Source: Streptomyces antarcticus
GTDB taxonomy: Bacteria > Actinomycetota > Actinomycetes > Streptomycetales > Streptomycetaceae
DNA length: 64,000 nt
Assembly: GCF_026627255.1 (NCBI RefSeq)
Contig: NZ_JAPNLM010000002.1
Span: forward strand, 248,001 to 312,000
Direction of reading: 5' to 3'
In this document: piece by piece, positions 56,048 through 64,000 of the stretch
How the letters are laid out: every line of letters begins with the position of its first letter
Numbering within the stretch: position 1 is the stretch's first letter
The notes under the pieces: generated by a model
Database searches by the model: none
Told to the model about the DNA's origin: nothing
The model's input: the letters and a program-made list of their open reading frames with translations, nothing else
Translations under genes and position numbers: made by a program

Positions 56048-56297
56048 CCGCACCTGGCCGTTTCCAGTGGTTCCGGACCGCCCCAACGGCCCGGAACCGC
56101 TCCTTCCGCGCCCTCCCGCGGGAACTCCTCCGCCGGACCCGACCTGATGGGACATCAATGTGTGTGTCCTTCGGGCGAAAGCAAGCCATTGACTTCTCAT
56201 CACCGCGACGCGTCAATGTCGGCCACCGCACCGGCTCGGCCTCCCCCACACAGCGGGTGGGGGGAGGGGTTCGTCATGACGAAGGAGTCGCGACCCA
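56048..56297. other. Promoter region of the WxL-like gene
   Basis: About 250 bases. An inverted repeat CCTCCCCCAC / GTGGGGGGAGG (about 56240-56267, one base mismatched in length) lies just before the ribosome site and could form an attenuating hairpin. TTGACT at 56189 may be a -35 element; I cannot identify a matching -10 with confidence. Confidence 0.4.
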
Positions 56298-57593
56298 GTG
56301 AGTACGAGAATGCTCAGACGAAGAGTGCTGGCCGGGGCGGGAGCCCTATCCCTGGCCCTGACGGGTGGGGCGGTGGGCCTCGCGGGCTCGGCGCAGGCCG
56401 CGACCAAGACCACCGCCGTCTTCGAGAACTGCGACGCCCCCGCGCCGCAGCCGGACGGCTCCGGCAACCAGAACTTCACGGTCACGCTGCCCGACGGCGC
56501 CAAGGCGGGCGACGTCGTCCCGATCACCATCGATCCGGGCGCGAGCCCGCTGATCCCCGGCTTCTCCGTCACCACGGTGAACACCTCCAAGATCACCCTC
56601 AAGGTCGGGGCGACCACCCAGGTGGTCACCAGCCCGCCCGAGACCGTCAGTGTCGTGGCCGGCCAGCCGCTCGACCCGAAGGCGTTCTCCGGCACCATCA
56701 AGATCCCGGACGGCACCGAGGGCACCACCGTCAACGTGGCCCTCGACCTCGCGGTGACCGACGCGGACCTCTCCGGCTCGGTCTTCACCACGACGTGCAC
56801 CCCGGCCCCCCGCCCCAGCGCCTCCCTCGGCTCGGTCGCCGTGGAGGCCCTGCCCAAGGACCCGATCACCACCAGGCTGACGCCCAACAGCGGCAAGGCC
56901 GGCACCACGGTCGCCGTCACCGGCGCCAACTTCGCCCCCGGCGCGGTCACCTGTTCCGCCCTCCTGAACGACGTCCCCACCGGTGACACCGGCACCGGCA
57001 CGGCTGCGGCGAACGGCGTCGCGGACTGCGGCGTCACCGTCACCAAGAAGGCCGACAAGATCCGGATCGACGGCGCGATCAAGCCGTACAAGGACTTCGT
57101 CTTCGTCGAGGACCAGCCCGGCGTGAAGAACCCGGTCGACGTCGAGGTCCTGCCCGGTCCGCTGGCCATCGGCCCGCAGGGCGGCAACCCGGCCGTCGAC
57201 TTCGGCAAGGTGACGATCAACGGCAAGTCGCAGTCGGTCGTGGGCCAGTTCACCGCGATGTCCGTCCAGGACTTCCGCGGCGGCACCCTCGGCTGGGACG
57301 TCACGGCGACCCGTACCCCGTTCCTGAACGAGACCACGGGCCACTCGATGACCAAGGCGCAGCTCGGCATCCAGCCGTCCTGCACCGTGACCAACGCGGA
57401 CAGCCCGAGCACCTGCTCCGCCGGTACGCCGGGCGCCATCTCCGACACCCCGATGAAGATCGCCTCCCAGGCGGCCGGCGGGGACGAGCTGACCGGTGGC
57501 GAGTTCGCCGTCGGCGGCGCGGGGATGATCCAGCTCCCGCCGTTCATGTTCGCCGACACCTACCAGTCGGTGGTCACCTTCTCCATCGCCTGA
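56298..57593 (+). CDS. Secreted WxL-domain-like surface protein
   Basis: 431 residues from GTG 56298 with GAAGGAG at 56281-56287. The signal peptide has RRRVLAGAGALSLALTG and ends AQA-A (about residue 35). Three beta-rich regions follow: residues 40-170; an IPT/TIG-like domain (about 200-285) beginning TRLTPNSGKAGTTVAVTGA; and a C-terminal domain from about 300. The last has QSVVGQFTAMSVQDFRGGTL then GWDVTAT, and finishes TYQSVVTFSIA. These two spots correspond to the two signature motifs of WxL domains (W-x-L and, near the C-terminus, a Y...T-W-x-L type strand), here W-x-V and T-F-S-I. WxL domains bind peptidoglycan non-covalently. The next gene encodes a DUF916-like partner. Confidence 0.75.
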   Translation: MSTRMLRRRVLAGAGALSLALTGGAVGLAGSAQAATKTTAVFENCDAPAPQPDGSGNQNFTVTLPDGAKAGDVVPITIDPGASPLIPGFSVTTVNTSKITLKVGATTQVVTSPPETVSVVAGQPLDPKAFSGTIKIPDGTEGTTVNVALDLAVTDADLSGSVFTTTCTPAPRPSASLGSVAVEALPKDPITTRLTPNSGKAGTTVAVTGANFAPGAVTCSALLNDVPTGDTGTGTAAANGVADCGVTVTKKADKIRIDGAIKPYKDFVFVEDQPGVKNPVDVEVLPGPLAIGPQGGNPAVDFGKVTINGKSQSVVGQFTAMSVQDFRGGTLGWDVTATRTPFLNETTGHSMTKAQLGIQPSCTVTNADSPSTCSAGTPGAISDTPMKIASQAAGGDELTGGEFAVGGAGMIQLPPFMFADTYQSVVTFSIA

Positions 57594-57623
57594 CCCGTAC
57601 GGCCCGCTCGCTCCGTCCAGGGT

Positions 57624-57647
57624 GGTGCGGCGCTCCGGCGCCGCACC
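57624..57647 (+). terminator. Hairpin between the WxL-like and DUF916-like genes
   Basis: Perfect 10-bp inverted repeat (arms 57624-57633 and 57638-57647, arm GGTGCGGCGC) with a TCCG loop followed by GCCTTTG, in the 90-base gap. It may reduce, not abolish, transcription into the downstream partner gene. Confidence 0.7.
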
Positions 57648-57683
57648 GCCTTTGCCCTGTCCGCCGCGACTGGAGACCCGCCC

Positions 57684-58712
57684 ATGCGCACCCGCACCCC
57701 TCTGTACGGTCTGCTCGTCAGCCTGCTCCTGCTGGGCGCGGGCCTGCTCCCCGCCGCCGTCGCGACGGCGGCGGACAACGGCACCTGGGGGGTCTTCCCG
57801 ACCCCGCCGGCCGGTGCGGCGATGACCGACCGGGCGTACTTCTTCCACCAGGGCGCGGCCGGGACGACCGTCGCCGACAGCGCGACGATCATCAACTCCT
57901 CCGACCGGGAGCTGACGTTCCAGGTCTTCGCCACGGACGCCGTGAACACCCCGTCGGGCGGCGCCTTCGCGCTGCTGCCCGTGGAGACGAAGCCCAAGGA
58001 CATCGGCACCTGGATCGCCCTGCCGCCGGAGGCGGCGGGCACGGTCACCGTGCCTCCCAAGGGCCGTAAGGACGTCCCGTTCACCGTGAAGGTGCCGCAG
58101 GACACGACGCCCGGCGACCACGTCGGGGGGATCGTGGTCCTGAACACCGAGGTGGAGGGCGTGCGGAAGGAGGGCAAGGTCCAGGTCGGGGTGAAGCGCT
58201 CGGTGGGCGCCCGGCTGTACTTCCGGGTCCCCGGGCCGGTGACCGCGGGGCTGAGCGTGGAGGACGTGCGGGTCAGCCGGTCCGCGCCGCCGCTGCCGTG
58301 GATCCAGGACGCCCGCGCGACCATCACGTACGCCCTGGTCAACCGGGGGAACGTCGTCGTCGAGCCCCGCGTCACCGTCTCCGCCGAGGGGTTGTTCGGG
58401 CGCGAGGTGCTGGACCGGCCGGCCCGCGAGCTGAAGCTGGTGCTGCTGCCGGGGCAGCGCGTCGAGCTGACGGAGGCCTGGCCGGACGCGCCGCAGTCCG
58501 ACTGGGTGACGGTACGCGTCGCCGCGGGCGCGGCGGCCCACCCCGATCTGGTCTCCGCGGCCGAGGCGGACTTCGTCGCCGTGCCGTGGCCGGCGGCGGG
58601 CGCGCTGCTGGTGCTCGCGGGGGCCGGTACCGCCCTGTGGGCGCTGCACCGGCGCCGGGCCCGCGACGCGGAACTCCCCGCCTCCGCACCGGACGTGGCC
58701 CGGGTGCACTGA
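57684..58712 (+). CDS. WxL-interacting-type (DUF916-like) membrane-anchored protein
   Basis: 342 residues from ATG 57684 with GGAG at 57672-57675. A signal peptide (LYGLLVSLLLLGAGLLPAAV) ends near residue 29. The region about 30-175 matches the peptidoglycan-binding DUF916/WxLIP domain: FFHQGAAGTTVADSATIINS (strand-turn-strand), LTFQVFATDA, VPPKGRKDVPFTVKVP and PGDHVGGIVV. A second beta domain (about 190-290) and a single C-terminal membrane helix (AAGALLVLAGAGTALWAL) with an arginine-rich cytoplasmic tail complete it. In Firmicutes such proteins anchor WxL-domain partners at the cell surface; the upstream gene encodes a WxL-like protein, so the two likely work together. Confidence 0.82.
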   Translation: MRTRTPLYGLLVSLLLLGAGLLPAAVATAADNGTWGVFPTPPAGAAMTDRAYFFHQGAAGTTVADSATIINSSDRELTFQVFATDAVNTPSGGAFALLPVETKPKDIGTWIALPPEAAGTVTVPPKGRKDVPFTVKVPQDTTPGDHVGGIVVLNTEVEGVRKEGKVQVGVKRSVGARLYFRVPGPVTAGLSVEDVRVSRSAPPLPWIQDARATITYALVNRGNVVVEPRVTVSAEGLFGREVLDRPARELKLVLLPGQRVELTEAWPDAPQSDWVTVRVAAGAAAHPDLVSAAEADFVAVPWPAAGALLVLAGAGTALWALHRRRARDAELPASAPDVARVH

Positions 58713-58783
58713 CGGGACCGGGGACGGAAACGGACGCGCGAACGGGGGCGGCACCGGGAGCGGCGCCGCCGACGACCCGGGCA

Positions 58784-58823
58784 GCGGAAACCCCCGGCCG
58801 GTGAGGGTGGGCCGGGGGTCCGC
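58784..58823. terminator. Bidirectional terminator between convergent genes
   Basis: 10-bp perfect core (ACCCCCGGCC / GGCCGGGGGT, arms 58790-58799 and 58810-58819), extended by GCGG / CCGC with a two-base bulge. It lies between the DUF916-like gene and the end of mmsA. Confidence 0.8.
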
Positions 58824-58861
58824 GGTTCGGGGTGCTCGGTGGGCGTGGGCGGCGGCCCGCG

Positions 58862-60361
<1,500 letters not shown>

Positions 60362-60372
60362 GCCTTGCTCCT

Positions 60373-62247
60373 TCACAGATGGCGACGTCGCTGCGCGGCT
60401 TGCCGGTCGTACGCTTCACGGGCTTCGGCCGCCGCCTCGCGGGTCGCGGTCTCGGCCACAGGAACATCCCACCACGCCTGTGCCGGGGGTGGGCCCGACA
60501 CAGTGTCGGGCGTTCGGGTCTGTACGTAGACACATGTGGGACGCGTCGCCGAGCGGGCCTCGGCGAGGGCTTCGCGCAGGTCACGCACGGTGCGGGCGCG
60601 GATGACGGCCATCCCGAGGGAGGCCGCGTTCGCCGCGAGGTCCACCGGAAGGGGATCCCCGGTGTACGAGGAGTCGGGCGCCCGGAATCGGTACGCGGTG
60701 GCGAAGCCCTCCCCGCCGACGGCCTCCGACAGGCCGCCGATGGAGGCATAGCCGTGGTTGTCGAGGATCACCACCCTGACCGGGACGCCCTCCTGCACGG
60801 CGGTGACGAGCTCGGTCGGGTTCATCAGGTACGTCCCGTCGCCGACGAGCGCCCACACGGGCCGGCCGGGCGCGGCGAGCGCCACGCCGATCGCGGCCGG
60901 GATCTCGTAGCCCATGCAGGAGTATCCGTACTCGACGTGGTACTGGTCCGCCGAGCGGGTCCGCCACAGCTTGTGCAGGTCGCCGGGGAGCGAGCCGGCC
61001 GCGTTGACCAGGATGTCCGTGCCGTCGACGAGCGCGTCGAGCAGCCCGAGCACCTGCGTCTGGGTGGGCGGGAGGTCTTCGTCGGCGGCGGATACGGCGT
61101 AGGCCTCGTGGACGCGGGCCTCCCACCGGGCCCGGCCCCGCCGGTACGCCTCCTCGTACGCGGGGGCGACGCGGTGGCCGAAGACCGCCTCCCGGAGTTC
61201 GTCGAGACCCTCGCGGGCGTCGGCGACCAGCGGCCGGGCGGCGAGCTTGTGGGCGTCGTACGGGTCCAGGTTGAGGCCGACGAACCGGACGGCGGGGTTC
61301 TGGAAGAGGGTCGCGGAGGCGGTGGTGAAGTCCGTCAGCCGGGTCCCGGCGGCGATCACCAGGTCGGCCTCCCGGGCGAGGTCGTCGGCGGCGGCGGTGC
61401 CCGTGTGCCCGATGCCGCCGACGTCGGCCGGGTGGCCGTGCGGGAGGGCGCCCTTGCCCGCCTGGGTGGCGGCGACCGGGATGCCGGTGGCCTCGGCGAA
61501 CGCGGCGAGGGCGGCCCGGGCGTCGCTGTGGCGGATGCCGCCGCCGGCGATGATCAGGGGGCGCGCGGAACCCCGTACGGCCGCGGCGGCCGCGGCCAGC
61601 TCGGACCGGTCGGGCCGGGGCCGGCGCACGCGCCAGACCCGCTCGGCGAAGAACTCCTCGGGCCAGTCGTACGCCTGCGCCTGCACGTCCTGCGGCAGCG
61701 CGAGGGTGACGGCGCCGGTCTGCACGGGATCGGTGAGCACCCGTACGGCCTGGAGGGCCGCCGGGATCAGCGTCTCGGGCCGGGTGACGCGGTCGAAGTG
61801 GCGGGAGACGGGCCGCAGGGTGTCGTTGACGGAGACGTCCCCCGCGTACGGCACCTCCAGCTGTTGCAGCACGGGGTCGGCGGGACGGGTCGCGAAGGTG
61901 TCCCCGGGCAGCAGGAGCACCGGGATCCGGTTGATCGTGGCGAGGGCGGCGCCGGTGACGAGGTTGGTGGCGCCGGGCCCGATGGAGGTGGTGACGGCGT
62001 GCGCGGAAAGCCGCCCGCACTGGCGGGCGTACCCGACGGCGGCGTGCACCATGGCCTGCTCGTTGCGTCCCTGGAGGAAGGGCATCGCCTGCGGGCCCGC
62101 CTCCAGCAGCGCCTGCCCGACGCCGGCGACGTTCCCGTGGCCGAAGATCCCCCAGGTGGCGGCGATCAGCCGGTGGCGCTGCCCGTCGCGTTCGGTGTAC
62201 TGGCGGGAGAGGAAGCGGACGAGGGCCTGCGCGACGGTGAGTCTCAT
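60373..62247 (-). CDS. iolD: 3D-(3,5/4)-trihydroxycyclohexane-1,2-dione hydrolase
   Basis: 624 residues from the ATG complementary to 62245-62247, overlapping the iolB stop by four bases. Thiamine-diphosphate enzyme that opens the ring of the inositol intermediate to 5-deoxy-glucuronate. N-terminal pyrimidine-binding domain (TTSIGPGATNLVTGAALATI) and C-terminal diphosphate-binding motif ALVGDGTYLMNPTELVTAV with DNHGYASIGGLS. The N-terminal catalytic Glu lies in the FLQGRNEQAM segment. Normal family length. Confidence 0.96.
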   Translation of the reverse strand: MRLTVAQALVRFLSRQYTERDGQRHRLIAATWGIFGHGNVAGVGQALLEAGPQAMPFLQGRNEQAMVHAAVGYARQCGRLSAHAVTTSIGPGATNLVTGAALATINRIPVLLLPGDTFATRPADPVLQQLEVPYAGDVSVNDTLRPVSRHFDRVTRPETLIPAALQAVRVLTDPVQTGAVTLALPQDVQAQAYDWPEEFFAERVWRVRRPRPDRSELAAAAAAVRGSARPLIIAGGGIRHSDARAALAAFAEATGIPVAATQAGKGALPHGHPADVGGIGHTGTAAADDLAREADLVIAAGTRLTDFTTASATLFQNPAVRFVGLNLDPYDAHKLAARPLVADAREGLDELREAVFGHRVAPAYEEAYRRGRARWEARVHEAYAVSAADEDLPPTQTQVLGLLDALVDGTDILVNAAGSLPGDLHKLWRTRSADQYHVEYGYSCMGYEIPAAIGVALAAPGRPVWALVGDGTYLMNPTELVTAVQEGVPVRVVILDNHGYASIGGLSEAVGGEGFATAYRFRAPDSSYTGDPLPVDLAANAASLGMAVIRARTVRDLREALAEARSATRPTCVYVQTRTPDTVSGPPPAQAWWDVPVAETATREAAAEAREAYDRQAAQRRRHL

Positions 62248-63149
62248 CGGGGGGCCTCCGCCTCGGGAAAGGGCGCCCCGGGGAAGGGCAGCCTGGGGTC
62301 GGTCTCCGCGCCCGGCCAGGTGGCGCGGATCCAGCCGTGGTCGGGGTGGTCCCGGATGAGCCACTCCCGGGTGCGGCCGGGGCCCGCCATCACGTTCAGG
62401 TAGTACATGTCGTGCCCGGGCGCGGCGATGGACGGGCCGTGCCAGCCGTCCGGGATGAGCACGGCGTCGCCGGTGCGCACCTCGGTGAGGATGTCGGTCT
62501 TCCCGGCCGGGGAGGGACTGACCCGCTGGTACCCGATGCCGGGGGTGTCGCCGTGGGGGGCGATCTCGAACCAGTAGATCTCTTCCAGCCGGGACTCCTC
62601 GCCGGGACGGTCCTCGTCGTGCTTGTGGGGCGGGTACGAGGACCAGTTGCCGCCGGGGGTGAGCACCTCGACGGCGATGAGCCGGTCGCAGGCGAAGGAG
62701 TCGGCGGCGGCGAAATTGTTGACCTGTCGGGAGCAGTTCCCGGCGCCCCGCAGCTCGACGGGGACGCCGGCGGCCGGGCCGTACCGGGCGGGCAGGCGGC
62801 GCTCGCAGCGTGCCCCCGCGAGCGCGAACCGGCCGCCCGCGGCGGAGGTGACGGTCGCGTGCGCGTCCCGGGGCAGGTAGGCGAAGTCGGTGGGCCCGCC
62901 GAACACCCCGGGGCGGCCTCGGAGTGCGAAGCCGTACGCACCGGCGCCAGGGCCGGGGGCCGGGCCGGAGCCACGAGGGGTGCCGGGGCCGGGGCCCGGA
63001 CCCTGGCCGGCGTCGCGGACGCTGACCTGGCAGGCCCCGGACAGCGGGAGCACGATCCACTCCGCGTCCCCGCACGGGTGCGCGTACGTCTCCCCCGGTT
63101 CGAGGGCGAGCACGAGCAGCCTCGTCCACTCCATCCCCCACTCAGACAC
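62244..63149 (-). CDS. iolB: 5-deoxy-glucuronate isomerase
   Basis: 301 residues from the GTG complementary to 63147-63149, which overlaps the iolC stop; GTG 63152 and ATG 63134 are alternatives. Converts 5-deoxy-D-glucuronate to 2-deoxy-5-keto-D-gluconate. Double-cupin protein: metal-binding YPPHKHDED with LEEIYWFEI, VPDGWHGP-like IPDGWHGPS and MYYLNVMAG. A Pro/Gly-rich insert (about 48-75) interrupts the first cupin. The C-terminus is extended by about 20 residues (FPGAPFPEAEAP). Confidence 0.94.
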   Translation of the reverse strand: MSEWGMEWTRLLVLALEPGETYAHPCGDAEWIVLPLSGACQVSVRDAGQGPGPGPGTPRGSGPAPGPGAGAYGFALRGRPGVFGGPTDFAYLPRDAHATVTSAAGGRFALAGARCERRLPARYGPAAGVPVELRGAGNCSRQVNNFAAADSFACDRLIAVEVLTPGGNWSSYPPHKHDEDRPGEESRLEEIYWFEIAPHGDTPGIGYQRVSPSPAGKTDILTEVRTGDAVLIPDGWHGPSIAAPGHDMYYLNVMAGPGRTREWLIRDHPDHGWIRATWPGAETDPRLPFPGAPFPEAEAPR

Positions 63150-64000
63150 CACCGGCACGGCCGAGCACCTCCTCCACCTCGTCGGGAAACGGCATCGCGG
63201 TGGAACAGGCCAGCCGCGTGGCCACGATGGCGCCGGCCGCGTTCGCGTACCGCACCGTCCGCTCCAGGTCCCATCCGGCGAGCAGCCCGTGGCAGAGCGC
63301 GCCGCCGAACGCGTCGCCCGCGCCGAGGCCGTTGACCACCTCCACCGGGACGGGCGGGACGTCGGCGACCGAGCCGTCCCGGTGCACCGCCAGTACCCCG
63401 TCCGGGCCCCGCTTGACGACCGCGAGCTCCACACCGGCGGCGAGCAGGGCCCGCGCCGCCGCGTACGGCTCGGACTCGCCGGTGGCGATCGCGCACTCCT
63501 CCTGGTTGCCGACGGCCACCGTGGCCAGGGCCAGCGCCCGTTCGTAGTGCGGCTCCGCCTTCTCCCGCCACAGCGTCGGCCGCCAGTCCAGGTCGAAGAC
63601 CGTGGTCCCGGCCCTGGAGCGGGCCTCCAGCGCGGCGAGGGTGGCGGAGCGGCTCGGCTCCTCGCTCAGGCCCGTCCCCGTCATCCAGAAGACCCGGGCC
63701 GCCCGGACCGCGTCCAGGTCCAGCTCGTCGGCCTCGATCTCCAGGTCGGGCGCCTTCGGCAGGCGGTAGAAGTAGAGCGGGAAGCGGTCGGGCGGGAAGA
63801 TCTCGCAGAAGGTGAGCGGGGTGGGGAGCCCCTCGACCTCGGACACCCACCGGTCGTCCACGCCGAGGCGGCGCAGCTCCGCGCGCAGGTACCCGCCGAA
63901 GGGGTCGGCTCCGGTCCGGGTGACCACCGCGGTCCGGCGCCCCAGGCGGGCGGCCGCGACGGCCACGTTGGCCGGGGAGCCGCCGAGGAACTTGCCGAAG
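63142..64000 (-). CDS. iolC: 5-dehydro-2-deoxygluconokinase (5' end outside window)
   Basis: 286 codons are visible; the start lies beyond position 64000. PfkB/ribokinase-family sugar kinase: FLGGSPANVAVAAARLG (substrate-binding N-terminal signature) and the C-terminal VNGLGAGDAFGGALCHGL with the catalytic Asp. It phosphorylates 2-deoxy-5-keto-D-gluconate in inositol catabolism. First visible gene of the minus-strand iol operon; its stop overlaps the iolB start. Confidence 0.95.
   Translation of the reverse strand, partial: FGKFLGGSPANVAVAAARLGRRTAVVTRTGADPFGGYLRAELRRLGVDDRWVSEVEGLPTPLTFCEIFPPDRFPLYFYRLPKAPDLEIEADELDLDAVRAARVFWMTGTGLSEEPSRSATLAALEARSRAGTTVFDLDWRPTLWREKAEPHYERALALATVAVGNQEECAIATGESEPYAAARALLAAGVELAVVKRGPDGVLAVHRDGSVADVPPVPVEVVNGLGAGDAFGGALCHGLLAGWDLERTVRYANAAGAIVATRLACSTAMPFPDEVEEVLGRAGGV

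Overview
The window is uniformly very GC-rich, with strong third-position G/C bias, frequent GTG starts and AGGAGG-like ribosome-binding sites. Gene content (csn chitosan-oligosaccharide operon, DynA/DynB-type GTPases beside an SsbB-type protein, HNH/MscS pair, PknG-type kinase cluster) indicates the chromosome core of a Streptomyces or very close relative. I see no integrase, transposase, phage genes, CRISPR array or biosynthetic megasynthase.

Layout. 1-12 kb: end of an AbiEi/DUF559-like gene, a CGNR-type regulator, a large secreted subtilisin-family peptidase with a long Asp-His insert, aspartate-semialdehyde dehydrogenase (asd), a DUF1203 protein, aminopeptidase N (pepN), and a DMT exporter co-oriented with a LysR regulator. 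12-20 kb: a possible regulator relic and a perfect 22-bp palindrome upstream of the exporter, a tiny membrane protein, malQ, a secreted GH84-like glycosidase with an altered catalytic pair, an HNH nuclease and an MscS channel. 20-27 kb: csnR-csnE-csnF-csnG-csnH-csnK, an ROK repressor followed by ABC uptake, a GH4 glycosidase and a sugar kinase, with a CsnR-like palindrome over the promoter. 27-38 kb: a seven-gene signalling cluster: GlnX-like membrane sensor, GlnH-like binding protein, coiled-coil protein, PknG-like kinase (frameshifted before its TPR domain), PP2C phosphatase, VWA protein and FHA protein. Kinase, phosphatase and FHA protein each carry two zinc ribbons.

38-50 kb: protein methyltransferase, truncated globin, an operon of ettA, a hotdog thioesterase and an unknown protein, a PAP2/diacylglycerol-kinase fusion, a surface protein that has lost its thioester cysteine and canonical sorting motif, ssbB, and dynB/dynA. 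50-58.8 kb: tRNA-Arg(UCU), a secreted phospholipase A2, a small secreted protein, an alpha/beta-hydrolase relic, a phosphopantetheinyl transferase, a deaminase, a GNAT enzyme, a second subtilase, and a pair of secreted proteins resembling the WxL / WxL-interacting (DUF916) partners of Gram-positive surface complexes. 58.8-64 kb: the myo-inositol catabolic operon iolC-iolB-iolD-mmsA on the minus strand, running off the right edge.

The most interesting leads are the nutrient-sensing kinase/phosphatase/FHA/VWA cluster and its split kinase, the WxL-like pair in an actinomycete, and the surface protein with an inactivated thioester domain.
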